Shown in pieces: positions 19,643 to 28,276 of a DNA stretch of 64,000 nucleotides. The stretch is from Roseiarcus sp963805295 (GTDB taxonomy: Bacteria; Pseudomonadota; Alphaproteobacteria; Rhizobiales; Beijerinckiaceae). Position numbers and translations under genes: made by a program. Position 1 is the first letter of the stretch; the number at the start of each line of letters is the position of its first letter. The stretch lies in assembly GCA_963805295.1 (NCBI GenBank), contig CAWDTW010000078.1, positions 1 through 64,000 on the forward strand. Direction: 5' to 3'. Below the pieces are notes generated by a model. The model did not search any database. It was not told the DNA's origin and saw only the letters and a list, made by a program, of their open reading frames with translations.

Positions 19643-19881
19643 TCAGTCGGCCTCATTGAATTTGGCGGCGCCAGCGCGCCCCGACCTGACGGCCGCCAAG
19701 AGCTGCGGCGTCAGCGGCCTGAGATCTGCAAGCCGGCTCGATTTCGCCCGAACAATGATTAGGGCAATCGAAAAGGATGCCAGATTCTGCTGAAAGGAAA
19801 GGTTTCGATCCACTGTGACGAACACATCGAAATGGTTCGCGCCAGACGCCAATCGACGCATTCGTCGAGGAGAACCCTCAC
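19643..19881 (-). pseudogene. DUF5615 PIN-like toxin, internally deleted
   Basis: Starts with GTG overlapping the stop of the upstream antitoxin-like frame. The first residues RVLLDECVDWRLAR are the DUF5615 N-terminus with its conserved Asp. The reading frame then jumps straight to NHFDVFVTVDRNLSFQQN and the family C-terminus. About 25 middle residues are missing and the two parts are in different frames. This is a decayed toxin of a DUF433/DUF5615 pair. Confidence 0.75.
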
Positions 19882-20090
19882 GAAGCCGCTTCGATCACTC
19901 GCGTCTTTGCCTCTTCGAGGAAAGCAATCACCTGCTCTCGCGTCACCGACGGGAATCCTTCGACAAAGTCGTCGATTGATTCGCCGGCCTCGAGGTAGTC
20001 AAGCAACGTCTGCAAGGGAACTCTCGTCCCACGGAACACGGCGGCGCCGCCCATCACCTAAGGGTCTCGCGATACAATTGGGTCGTTCAT
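19878..20090 (-). pseudogene. DUF433 antitoxin-like gene with an amber codon
   Basis: ATG at 20090, 70 codons. Translation reads MNDPIVSRDP, TAG, VMGGAAVFRGTRVPLQTLLDYLEAGESIDD... and ends by overlapping the DUF5615 start. The conserved motif is normally SRDPxVMGG, so TAG replaces one sense codon at position 11. The rest of the family sequence is intact. It is the antitoxin half of a degenerate pair next to an IS. Confidence 0.75.
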
Positions 20091-20165
20091 GATGGAATAT
20101 TACACCATGGTCGACCAGCGCAACAGTCGGAAGCGGCCCGCATAGGTCGACAAATGAGCGACTAA

Positions 20166-21493
20166 GGCGACGCCCAAAAATAGCCGATTCGGAATTTGCG
20201 AGTTTACTGGCATCGGCTGTTTAGCGGATTCCCGAGTGCGAGGCGAGCGTCTATATCGTGATGATGATAGACGAATTATCCCTGCGCGTCCGGTTTGACG
20301 CGCTTCGGCCTTCGCTGGACGAGCGACGCCGGCGGTTGAGCGCGGCGGCGGAGGCGAAGGCGGCGGGCTACGGCGGGATTGCGGCGGTCGCGCGCGCGAC
20401 GAAGGTCGCCCGGAGCACGATTGGGCGCGGTCTGAAGGACTTGCGGAACCCCGGCTCCTTGACGGGAGAGGTGCGGCGCAAGGGCGGGGGCACTCCTCGG
20501 TTGACGGTCAAGGACCCGACGCTGTTGGAGGACTTGCAACGATTGCTCGAGCCGGCGACGATGGGCGACCCGATGCGGCCGTTGCGATGGGTCTCCAAGA
20601 GCCACGACAAGCTGGCGACGGCGCTTCGCGCCATGGGTCACAAAGTGAGTTCCTCGACCATTCCCAAGCTGCTGGAGGAACTGAAATATTGTCGCCATTC
20701 CAACCGCAAGACCAAGGAAGCCGGCAAACATCCTGATCGCGACGCCCAGTTCGAATATATCAACGCGAAGGTCGAGGCGTTTCAGGCGGCCGGCGAACCC
20801 GTGATATCGATCGACGCGAAGAAGAAGGAATTGCTGGGCGAATTCAAGAACGGCGGTAGCGACTATGGGCCGCAGGGCGAACCGATCGAGGTCAACGCTC
20901 ACGATTTCGAGGACAAGGAGTTGGGCAAGGTCGTCCCTTACGGGGTCTACGACATCGGCGCCAACCTCGGCTATGTCAGCCTCGGAATCGACCACGACAC
21001 CGGGGAGTTCGCCGTCAACGCCGTCCGATGCTGGCTCGATCAGATGGGTTGGAAGCTCTATCCCGGGATGAGGCGCCTGATGATCACGGCCGACGGCGGC
21101 GGCTCCAATGGTTCACGGCTGCGGCTCTGGAAGTTGGCCCTCCAACAACTCGCGGACGAAACCGGTCTGATCATTCAGGTTTGCCACTATCCGCCAGGGA
21201 CTTCGAAGTGGAACAAGATCGAGCATCGCATGTTCTGCCACATCACGCAGAACTGGCGCGCGACGCCACTCCTCAGCCTCCTCATCGTCATCGAACTGAT
21301 CGCCAACACCACGACGAAAACCGGTCTCAAAATCCGCTGCGAACTCGATAGCAACACCTATCCAAAGGGCATCAAGGTCTCGGACGCGGAAATGGCGACC
21401 CTCAACATGACCCGAAACTCATTCCATCCAGAATGGAACTACAGCATCTCGCCGAGGTTTCACGAAATGAAGCAATAGTTTTTGGGCATCGCC
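20166..21493 (+). mobile_element. ISAzo13-family insertion sequence, copy 1 (complete)
   Basis: 1328 bp. The ends are inverted: GGCGACGCCCAAAAA at the left and the complement of GGGCATCGCC at the right, flanked by a 3-bp target duplication TAA (20163-20165 and 21494-21496). A near-identical second copy lies inverted at 49119-51764 and shows the same kind of 3-bp flank. It has landed between the dead DUF433/DUF5615 pair and a urtE fragment. Confidence 0.88.
20258..21478 (+). CDS. ISAzo13-type transposase
   Basis: 406 residues. An N-terminal helix-turn-helix region (GGIAAVARATKVARSTIGRGL) is followed by the DDE domain: first Asp in VISIDAKKKELLG, second in RLMITADGGGSNG, and Glu in TSKWNKIEHRMF. 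These are the features of the ISAzo13 transposase family. The frame is full length and intact, so the element may be active. Confidence 0.93.
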   Translation: MMMIDELSLRVRFDALRPSLDERRRRLSAAAEAKAAGYGGIAAVARATKVARSTIGRGLKDLRNPGSLTGEVRRKGGGTPRLTVKDPTLLEDLQRLLEPATMGDPMRPLRWVSKSHDKLATALRAMGHKVSSSTIPKLLEELKYCRHSNRKTKEAGKHPDRDAQFEYINAKVEAFQAAGEPVISIDAKKKELLGEFKNGGSDYGPQGEPIEVNAHDFEDKELGKVVPYGVYDIGANLGYVSLGIDHDTGEFAVNAVRCWLDQMGWKLYPGMRRLMITADGGGSNGSRLRLWKLALQQLADETGLIIQVCHYPPGTSKWNKIEHRMFCHITQNWRATPLLSLLIVIELIANTTTKTGLKIRCELDSNTYPKGIKVSDAEMATLNMTRNSFHPEWNYSISPRFHEMKQ

Positions 21494-21539
21494 TAAGAGG
21501 AACCACCGAGGAAAACTGCTCACGAGCCCACCTGCGCGG

Positions 21540-21793
21540 GGCGGCGACCTCTCCGGCGGCAAGCAGCAACAGCTCGCCATCGGCCGCGCGCTTGCGATGA
21601 AGCCGAAGCTCCTCATCCCCGACGAGCCGACCGAAGGCATCCAGCCCTGGATCATCAAGGACATCGGCCGCGCGCTCGTCCATCTGCGCCCATCGCCGAC
21701 GACTATGCGGTGATGGACCGCGGCGCGATCGTGCTTTCCGGAACGCGGGCCGAAATGAACGAGACCGAGGTCAGGCGCAGGCTGACGGTGTGA
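21540..21793 (+). pseudogene. Fragment of urtE 3' end, copy 2
   Basis: Reads GGDLSGGKQQQLAIGRALAMKPKLLIPDEPTEGIQPWIIKDIGRALVHLR. It then skips the VEQYFEWAR segment and, in a different frame, resumes ADDYAVMDRGAIVLSGTRAEMNETEVRRRLTV and a stop. This is the last third of UrtE with an internal loss. Together with copy 1 and the intact gene it makes three urtE 3' ends within 6.5 kb. Confidence 0.85.
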
Positions 21794-21897
21794 GGGCGAC
21801 TCACGAAGGGCGCGAACCGGCAAGCGGTCCCTCGCCACTCCTCTCAATCTATCCGGTTGTCCGGGGCCGAGAGCGGCGGCGGGGATGCCGATGGGGT

Positions 21898-22485
21898 TCA
21901 ATGGTAGCGTTTCGTCGCGAGCCGATCGAGCAGGAGCAGAGGAAGGGCCTCGAGGTCCCGGATGGCGCTTGCGGCCCTCACGCGGCCGTTTTGCGCCAAG
22001 TCCGCCGCGCCGATCATCGCGCCGAGAATCAAAACCGCGATGTGGTCAGCGTCGCCGCTCTTGAGTTCGCCCGCCAGCTGAGCCGCTCGCACATTGCTGG
22101 AGATGGTTGCGAACGCGCTCACCACTTCGGATCGCAATTCGTCGTCCGCTCGGCCGAGTTCCTGTCCGCAGAACAGGAACCGGCCGCGCGTCGGGAAGCG
22201 CCGCGTGAGTTCGACACATCCGCGCACAATGCGTTTCAGCGCTTCGAGGGGCGAGGCGTCGATCTGCGGGTCGAGTTCGGCGGCCGCGCTCTCGCGCCCG
22301 AAGATCGAACCCGCCGGCGCCTCCGGCGCCGCCCGCTTGTCTGCGAAATGCTTCTCCCCCGTTCCGGAACATGCACCGTCCTCGGCCCCGCGGGCCAAGT
22401 CCGCCTCCGTAAGAATCTCAAACAACTTTACCTCCCCGCACTCGACGCTTTGATCCCCGCGGCCGCCCGTTCTTGCCGTCCCCAC
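21898..22485 (-). CDS. TetR-like C-terminal ligand-domain protein, probably lacking its DNA-binding part
   Basis: 195 residues. The C-terminal 110 residues (ALKRIVRGCVELTRRFPTRGRFLFCGQEL onward) resemble the ligand-binding half of TetR-family regulators. The N-terminal 80 residues do not show the expected helix-turn-helix and are rich in A/G/E, as if read from a different or rearranged frame. Neighbours are a urtE fragment and an IS, so a truncated regulator is the simplest reading. The assignment is tentative. Confidence 0.4.
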   Translation of the reverse strand: MGTARTGGRGDQSVECGEVKLFEILTEADLARGAEDGACSGTGEKHFADKRAAPEAPAGSIFGRESAAAELDPQIDASPLEALKRIVRGCVELTRRFPTRGRFLFCGQELGRADDELRSEVVSAFATISSNVRAAQLAGELKSGDADHIAVLILGAMIGAADLAQNGRVRAASAIRDLEALPLLLLDRLATKRYH

Positions 22486-22618
22486 GACAAAGCCCGGAAC
22501 AGTCGGCCGCTCGTCCAGTACACGAACGTTATCATCGCCGGTTTGTCGCCGGCTCGCAAGCAGGAAATATAGATAGTCGAAGTGAGCCGGCGCCCGCCGA
22601 CTTCAAATAATATCCTGA

Positions 22619-23569
22619 TTACGCGGCAACGTCAGCCAGTTTTAGCAAGCGGTAAGGCATCGGGGCGGTCCTCAGCGCAACGAATGCGAGGCGGGGGATC
22701 ATGGTCCCGAGATCGTATCGGCGATTGAATCGATATTCGAACTCCGCGAGATATCGAGGGACGTGCTTTTCTCGCACGGCTCGGTAGGTCCCCACGAGGG
22801 CGGCTTTGATATTGCCCAACGCGGTATTGACCCATTTGAAAGCAGGGGTGCGAGCCGCTTGTTTGCCGCTTCCGGTCTTTATTGAGCTGTGCAGACATCC
22901 GGCTTGGGTGACAGCGGCGAAGCATGCCAGACCGTCGGAGACGATATTGGAGCCGGGGTTGAGGGCGGTGCTTGCGAGCTTTCGGATCGCAAAGCTGCTG
23001 AAGGCTTTGACGGGCCGAAGGATGATTTGATCTGGCTTGCCATCGTCCGTTGTTGCGATCGCAGCGACGAACGGCGTCTTGCCTGTTGCGCCTCGCCCGC
23101 GGCGGCCGGACCGGGCGCCGCCGATATAGGCGTCGTCCATCTGGACGTTGCCTTTCAAGCGTTTGCTCGCGTTACGCTCCAGCATGACTTGAGCGAGCTT
23201 GTGCTTCATCATCCAAGCAGCCGTCTGGGTGACGCCGAGGCGTCGACCGAGTTCGATACTGGAAATGCCCTTCTTTGATTGCGTGACCAGGTAGATCGTC
23301 TTGAACCAGATGCGCAGCGGCAGCTTACTCGAAGCGAAGATCGTTCCCGCTTTGACAGAGGTCTGCTTGCGACACGCGTTACACTGGAATAAACGCCGCG
23401 CGCCGCGCGTGACGACGCAGTGATCGGCGCCATTGCACTCAGGACATTCGAACCCGTTCGGCCAGCGCCATTTGACCAGCGCCGCATGACATTGCTCTTC
23501 GGTTCCGTAAATCTCGGCGAAACGGGCCTCGCTGAGGCCTTTCTGGAACTGCACCTGATTGCGCGCCAT
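22619..23569 (-). CDS. IS1595-family transposase
   Basis: 316 residues. The N-terminal zinc-ribbon is visible (CPECNGADHCVV and CNACRKQ), then a helix-turn-helix region (GISSIELGRRLGVTQTAAWMMKHKL). The ISXO2-like DDE/DDN catalytic domain has VQMDDAYIGG, IVSDGLACF and a downstream HVPRYLAEFEYRFNRRYD tail. The frame is intact. The stop lies 5 nt inside the element end. Confidence 0.94.
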   Translation of the reverse strand: MARNQVQFQKGLSEARFAEIYGTEEQCHAALVKWRWPNGFECPECNGADHCVVTRGARRLFQCNACRKQTSVKAGTIFASSKLPLRIWFKTIYLVTQSKKGISSIELGRRLGVTQTAAWMMKHKLAQVMLERNASKRLKGNVQMDDAYIGGARSGRRGRGATGKTPFVAAIATTDDGKPDQIILRPVKAFSSFAIRKLASTALNPGSNIVSDGLACFAAVTQAGCLHSSIKTGSGKQAARTPAFKWVNTALGNIKAALVGTYRAVREKHVPRYLAEFEYRFNRRYDLGTMIPRLAFVALRTAPMPYRLLKLADVAA

Positions 23570-23594
23570 CGGAGAACCCCTGCGAAAACAGCTT

Positions 23595-23609
23595 GTTCGT
23601 TGTTTGTTC
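23595..23609 (+). promoter_or_regulatory. GTTC-N7-GTTC motif (alphaproteobacterial SOS-box pattern) upstream of the IS1595 transposase
   Basis: GTTCGTTGTTTGTTC lies 26-40 nt upstream of the transposase ATG, inside the element. GTTC-N7-GTTC is the LexA-binding pattern of many alphaproteobacteria. The match could be chance; nothing else here shows SOS control. Confidence 0.3.
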
Positions 23610-23795
23610 TATCCAACATTTAAGGCTGACGCAAGCGCGTAATCAGGAATAATATTAACGGCTGGATAGACGCGGTCACTGGCGGCGCGATCGTCGTCAC
23701 AGACTTGCGGCGCCGTTTCCGGCGCCGCGCGCGACGCCGTGGGGCGGCGATGAAGCCGGGAAGCCCTTTCGGAGGAAGCGACCACGCCGCTTTTC

Positions 23796-24118
23796 ATGAA
23801 CCAGCTCGCCTACACATCCCAATTCTGGGCCGCGCAGGTCAAAACCCACAAAACCGGGTGGAAACGGTGGTCCGAGCCGCCTGCGAGGCGATGGGCGGCA
23901 GGCTCGTCGGCGGCTGGCTGAGCCTCGGCGAATACAGCGCCGTCATCATCGCCGATGTCCCCGACATCGAAAGCATGGCGGCGATCGCGATCGCGGTTTC
24001 GGCCGCCGGCGCGATCAAGGCGTCGAAGACCACCCCCTTGATGATAGGGGCGCAGGGCGTCGAGGCTCTCAAGAAGGCCGAGATCGTCGCCGCCAAGGCC
24101 TATCGTCCCGCCCTGTAG
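23796..24118 (+). CDS. GYD-domain protein (one-base frameshift)
   Basis: MNQLAYTSQFWAAQVK in one frame, then NRVETVVRAACEAMGGRLVGGWLSLGEYSAVIIADVPD... in the next. One added A in the AAAA run at 23841-23844 gives VKNPQNRVE and 107 residues, the size of small GYD-domain proteins, whose role is unknown. An upstream GGAGGAAG (23771-23778) is rather far from the ATG, so the true start may be a few codons earlier. Confidence 0.7.
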
Positions 24119-24165
24119 GAGCCGCGTTCCGTCGCGGCCAGAGCCTCGAGCGCGCAGGCGCGCCC

Positions 24166-24731
24166 TCATGCGCTCGTCGACCCGACGCTCTCGAACACGT
24201 CCGCCTGCGCTTCGACCGTCTCTTCGATGAGGCCGTCCGCCGCGAAGGGGATGAGCGCCTCGCGCATGGCGCGCCTCATCTCGGGGACGTCGTCGCCGAG
24301 CCGCTCCGGCGACGACGTCGACATCGACAGCACCCGATCGGCGAGGCGGTCGATGGGGACGCGCTGGGTCGCTTCGACGCGAATGGTCCGGCGCGGGACG
24401 AACCGGCCGCCCGCGAAAAAGGCGCTGCCGCCCTGGGCCGGGCGCTCGCCGCTCCAGCGGCCGCGGACGGCGTCGAAGGCGTCGAGCCACGGGTTGCGTC
24501 CGTCTTTGACGCTGCCCGCGTGGCAAACGAGAATCCTGCCGTCAGGCGCGACGACGCGTTCGAGCGTCCTTCGGGCCGGCTCGGGATCGAGCCAATGCAG
24601 CGCGCGGCCGATCGTGACCGCGTCGAACGCGCCGAGGTTCGCAGGCAGATTCTCGAAGCGGCTCTCGATCAGCCGCACCGCGACGCCGGCGCGCAGGGCC
24701 GCCTCCCGGGCGGCCTCGCCGCGGCGGGCGC
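24166..24731 (-). pseudogene. 5'-truncated class I SAM-dependent methyltransferase
   Basis: The frame is open from a TGA at 24734 downwards and reads VRLIESRFENLPANLGAFDAVTIGRALHWLDP, the post-motif-I half of a small-molecule methyltransferase. The N-terminal glycine-rich SAM-binding loop is missing. At about 24735 the DNA changes abruptly to a less GC-rich non-coding stretch. The gene has lost its first third. Confidence 0.7.
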
Positions 24732-24986
24732 TGCAATTTCACTAAGTATTTCAGATGAAAAGGGTTTGCAAGATTCCCCCGTCGATGCGCCGCAACCGGT
24801 TGAAAAGTCTGGATTCGGGGAAGAAAGAGGACCGAAAAAGGAACGAAAAGCGCCTCTTGTGTCGCGTCATGGAACGTTCCGGGCGCGTCTCGGAAATCCG
24901 GCGCGGCGGCGGCTGGCGGCGCGTCCGGATCGACGCCGCGCGGGTGGGTTCCCATGTTCGAGCCGCGTCGAAGTTGCAGAATTTGG
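24732..24986. other. Non-coding stretch beside the methyltransferase break point
   Basis: No gene seen. It ends with AAGTTGCAGAATTTGG (24971-24986), a sequence that recurs inverted at about 57815-57832 and marks the left flank of the MITE that follows. Confidence 0.5.
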
Positions 24987-25129
24987 GTAACCGGGGCAAA
25001 TTCCCGGGCAGGAGCGCGGGAGGAAAAATTTCAGAAGGCCGGCGCTCGCGCAAGCGCTTGATAAGATTCAATCTCGCAACTGCAGCATTTTGCTTTGTGC
25101 AGTTGCGTGCCCGGAATTGCCCCGGTTAC
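24987..25129. repeat. MITE-like element with 22-24 bp terminal inverted repeats
   Basis: 143 bp bounded by GTAACCGGGGCAA... at 24987-25010 and its near-complement ending CCCCGGTTAC at 25108-25129. It contains an inner perfect 10-bp hairpin (CGCAACTGCA at 25075-25084 with TGCAGTTGCG at 25098-25107) and no ORF. A similar sequence without the insert, inverted, lies at about 57795-57832 (GTTGCAGAATTTGG joined to GGCGCCCAACGCC), so the insert boundaries can be read from comparison. Confidence 0.65.
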
Positions 25130-25208
25130 GAATTGGCGCCTAACGCCTTGAAAACATGAGGCCGGCGCCGAAACTGCGGAGCGCGCTTCGGGGCCGCGGT
25201 CGGCGGCC

Positions 25209-26423
25209 TCAGTGGCAGGCTTCTTCCGTCAGCGCCTTGGCGCCGTCCATCGCGGCGAGGGCGAACGTGACGGGCTCGCGGGGCGCCGCGCCGGCCGAGG
25301 CCCCCGCCGGGGCGAGCGCGACGAGCTTGCCGTTTCGGGCGAGCGCGCAGAAGCGCTCGCGCGGCAGGAGCGCGCGGGCCGGCCCCGCTCCGGCCGTCTT
25401 GAGGGTCAGAGCCTCGCCGCCGGGCGCCAGCGCGAGCGTCCAGCCCTCCGGCGCGCCCGCCGCCTTCGCGCCCGGCTCGCGCGCGGCGAGCGAGACTTCG
25501 AGTTCGCCGCCGCCGCGCCGGTAGGCGAGGGCCGCCTCGATCGTCACGCCGGCTCCGCCGCCGCTTTCGGCGATCGGGGCGGAGGCGCTGGCGGCGATGA
25601 GATCAGGCCGGGGCGGATCGCCGTCGAAGGCGCGGCCGTCGAGCCCGTTGGCGCCCTCGGCAAGGATCGGCTCTGCGAGATCGAGGGCGCTCGTCGCCAG
25701 ATGCGAGGCGCTGATCTCGGAAAGGCTCAGCCAGCGAATCCTCGCCGCCGGCGTTTTGCGCAACAGCGTCATCACCGGATCGCCGATCCCCATCGCGGTC
25801 AGATAGTCCCTCACCCTTTCGTCGATCCAGTCCTGCTCGTAGAATGTCCGGATCTTCGTCAGATGCTCGACGCCCTCGACCTCCTTCGTCACCGTGGTGA
25901 TCTGATGGACGCCGACCTGAGGCACGGGGCCGACGAGCCGCTCCACGCCGCCCGCCAGAATCAGCGGACAGGCGGAGGCGCAGAACGCGCCGCCGACGAT
26001 CGCCCGGCCGCGCGCGTTGGGACAGTCGCGGGCGCGCTCGGGGCAGTTGGCGATCAGGGTCCGCGCGACCGCGACGGCGAGGCCTTTCGCGCGGACGAGC
26101 TGGCCGATCGCCAGCGCGTCGCGGACCGAGCCGCCGTGCGAGGAGATCAGAACGGGCAGTCGGCGCCCGCCGAGATCGGCGATGAACTTGGCGAAGGCCG
26201 GCGCCGCGCCGGGCGTGACGACCCCTTCCGCCGAAATCCATTCGGGGCAATTGGGCTCGCAGGCCGGGTCCGAACTCGTGACGCGCACGATGCGCATCGG
26301 CGGATCGCCGCGCGGCCGCTGCGGAAGCTTCAGGTCCGCGAAGGCGGCGTTCGCAGCAAGCATTCCGGCGAGCGCCGCCGCGCCTCCCCCCCGTGACCAG
26401 ATTGCCCTCATGCGGCCGATCAT
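25209..26423 (-). CDS. ClpP-like periplasmic protein (COG3904 type)
   Basis: 404 residues. It has an N-terminal signal sequence (basic start, then AALAGMLAANAAFA). The fold is suggested by SSHGGSVRDALAIGQLVRAKG and GGAFCASACPLILAGGVERLVG, which align with the ClpP/crotonase-like nucleophile elbow (Ser in CASAC), and by GVHQI with a candidate His. Substrate and function are unknown. The C-terminal 150 residues are A/G/P-rich with no motif I recognise. A second in-frame ATG at 26411 is an equally possible start. Confidence 0.65.
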   Translation of the reverse strand: MIGRMRAIWSRGGGAAALAGMLAANAAFADLKLPQRPRGDPPMRIVRVTSSDPACEPNCPEWISAEGVVTPGAAPAFAKFIADLGGRRLPVLISSHGGSVRDALAIGQLVRAKGLAVAVARTLIANCPERARDCPNARGRAIVGGAFCASACPLILAGGVERLVGPVPQVGVHQITTVTKEVEGVEHLTKIRTFYEQDWIDERVRDYLTAMGIGDPVMTLLRKTPAARIRWLSLSEISASHLATSALDLAEPILAEGANGLDGRAFDGDPPRPDLIAASASAPIAESGGGAGVTIEAALAYRRGGGELEVSLAAREPGAKAAGAPEGWTLALAPGGEALTLKTAGAGPARALLPRERFCALARNGKLVALAPAGASAGAAPREPVTFALAAMDGAKALTEEACH

Positions 26424-26457
26424 CCCGATTTGCGCCAGGCTGTCCAGACGGGACCGC

Positions 26458-27285
26458 TCAGCCCCGCGCCGCCGCCTCGCCCCTCAAGCGCTGGTATTCG
26501 AAAGCCACCAGGCTCGGCCCATGTTCGCGCTCGAGCCGGCGCACGATGAAATGGCCGCGCGCAAGGGTCTGGAAGTGCTCGGCGAAGGCGGCGTTGACCG
26601 CGGCCCCGCCGATTGCGCCGAGGACCGGCGCGGCCTGGGCCGCGATCTTCTCGCTGACGACCACTCCGAAGCGGGCGGCGATCTGGGAGATCAGCCGCAC
26701 GACCGCCGGCGCCGCCTGCGCGCCGACGCCCTGGGAGGCGACGAAGCGCGCGCTGTCGCTGACGGACTTGGCGAGCGCCGCGCGGACGGCGAAATAGCCG
26801 CTTTCGAACAGGGCCTCCTCATCCTCCTCGCCACCGAGCGCGAACACCTCGACGCAGGCGAGCCCGGCCTGCGGCGCGCTCAAGTCCTCGCCCTCCTCGC
26901 GCGCGATTTCGGCGATCGAGCGCAAGAGGATCGTGGTCGAGAGCGGCAGCTCGACTGGCAGCGCCGCCAGCCCGAACGCCCCGCCGAGCGCGCCGGAGGC
27001 CGCGGCGGCGAGCCTATGGGCGCGATGGCCGGCTTTAGGCGCGCGCTTCAGGTCGATGGTGCGCAGCGCGAGCTTCAGCGCCCCGCGCAGCGCCGTCTCG
27101 CTCGCATGGGCGACGAGGCGGCGCGCAGGCAGGGGCACGTTACGGCTGAGCGCCCCGATCGGGCGTCCGATCGCGTCGGTCAGGCGCTTGGCGAAGCTCG
27201 TCCCCTCGAGGCAAGCGATCGCGCGCTTCAGGTCCTCGGTTTCTTCTCGCGTCAACCGCGCCGGCATGACCTCGATGGTCGACAT
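26458..27285 (-). CDS. EcsC-like protein
   Basis: 275 residues from ATG at 27285 (MSTIEVMPARLTREETEDLK); the longer frame to 27381 has no family match. The sequence is mostly helical and alanine-rich, with the pattern of the EcsC family (AAASGALGGAFGLAALPVELPLSTTILLRSIAEIA). EcsC proteins are membrane-associated and of unknown biochemistry. The gene lies 88 nt downstream of uppP on the same strand. Confidence 0.7.
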   Translation of the reverse strand: MSTIEVMPARLTREETEDLKRAIACLEGTSFAKRLTDAIGRPIGALSRNVPLPARRLVAHASETALRGALKLALRTIDLKRAPKAGHRAHRLAAAASGALGGAFGLAALPVELPLSTTILLRSIAEIAREEGEDLSAPQAGLACVEVFALGGEEDEEALFESGYFAVRAALAKSVSDSARFVASQGVGAQAAPAVVRLISQIAARFGVVVSEKIAAQAAPVLGAIGGAAVNAAFAEHFQTLARGHFIVRRLEREHGPSLVAFEYQRLRGEAAARG

Positions 27286-27373
27286 GACGCCCTCGCTGAT
27301 GCTGGCGCCTTTTCGCCCGCGAGAGCGCAATATAGCGCGCGAAGGGCCGCGGCCAAGGTCTCGGCGCAAGACG

Positions 27374-28198
27374 TCAAGCAAGCGTGACGATCGCCAGGAA
27401 GAGCGCGCCCGCCGCCCAGCAATAATAGGCGAAGGGGCTCAAAGCCTCGAACTCGTGCCGGTTGAAATAGCGCATCAGGAAGGCGAGGCTCGCATAAGCG
27501 ACGGCGCCCGCCGCCACGCCGGAGAGAATGGCCATCGGCCCGAGCGTGGCGCCGGCCTTCAGGAGCTTCGGCGCCTCGTAGACGTTGGCCGCGAGAATGA
27601 TCGGCGTCCCCATCAGGAACGAGAAGCGCGCGGATTCCGCGTGCCTCAGGCCCGCAACGACCCCCGCGACGATGGTCGAGCCGGAGCGGGAAATGCCCGG
27701 AATGAGCGCCAGGCACTGGGCGAAGCCGACCGCCAGCGCGCCCTTCCAGTTGAGCTGGTCGAGTTTTCCGACCGTCTCGCCGGCGATCAGATCGCCGAAG
27801 TAAAGCAGAAACCCGTTGACGACGAGGAAGGTCGCGGCGATCCACGGAACGCCGAAAGCCTCTGAAAGCGGCTTGTGCAGCGCGGCGCCGATCACCACCG
27901 CCGGGATCGTCGCCAACACGACCAGCCCGAACAGCCGCCGATCCGCCGCCGAGCGCTCGCCGCGGAGGCTGACGAGGGAAAGGCCGAAATTGATCCAGTC
28001 GCGCCAGAAGAAGACGAAGAGGGCGATCGCCGTGCCCAGATGCATGACCGTGAGATAGGCGAGCCAGTCGGGGGCCTTGAGGTCGACCCCCCAGCCGAGG
28101 AGGCGCGGCAGGATCACCGCATGGCCGAGACTGCTGATCGGGAACAGCTCCGTCACGCCCTGCAACACGGCCATGACGATCGCTTGGATGGCGGTCAC
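27374..28198 (-). CDS. uppP: Undecaprenyl-diphosphatase UppP (BacA)
   Basis: 274 residues from a GTG start. It recycles undecaprenyl diphosphate to the monophosphate carrier for peptidoglycan and polysaccharide export. The BacA signatures are QGVTELFPISSLGHAV (near the N-terminus) and the PGISRSGSTIVAG motif with the catalytic Ser/Arg residues. It has seven to eight membrane helices. The loop usually reads PVSSSGH in this family; PISSLGH here is a variant seen in some proteobacteria. Confidence 0.95.
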   Translation of the reverse strand: MTAIQAIVMAVLQGVTELFPISSLGHAVILPRLLGWGVDLKAPDWLAYLTVMHLGTAIALFVFFWRDWINFGLSLVSLRGERSAADRRLFGLVVLATIPAVVIGAALHKPLSEAFGVPWIAATFLVVNGFLLYFGDLIAGETVGKLDQLNWKGALAVGFAQCLALIPGISRSGSTIVAGVVAGLRHAESARFSFLMGTPIILAANVYEAPKLLKAGATLGPMAILSGVAAGAVAYASLAFLMRYFNRHEFEALSPFAYYCWAAGALFLAIVTLA

Positions 28199-28276
28199 TG
28201 CGAACCTCGCCTGTCAAGAGTACGCCGGACAGGCGCGATTACGCGATTCGTCGGCGAAAGCGAAGGCGCGGCCGCC

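Larger units (their letters stand above)
22614..23647 (-). mobile_element. IS1595-family insertion sequence with a perfect 8-bp target duplication
   Basis: 1034 bp. The terminal inverted repeats begin CCTGATTACGCG at both ends and extend, with mismatches, to CGTCAGCC. The element is flanked by AATAATAT at 22606-22613 and again at 23648-23655, the 8-bp duplication expected of this family. Intact ends, target duplication and transposase suggest a recent insertion. Confidence 0.92.
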
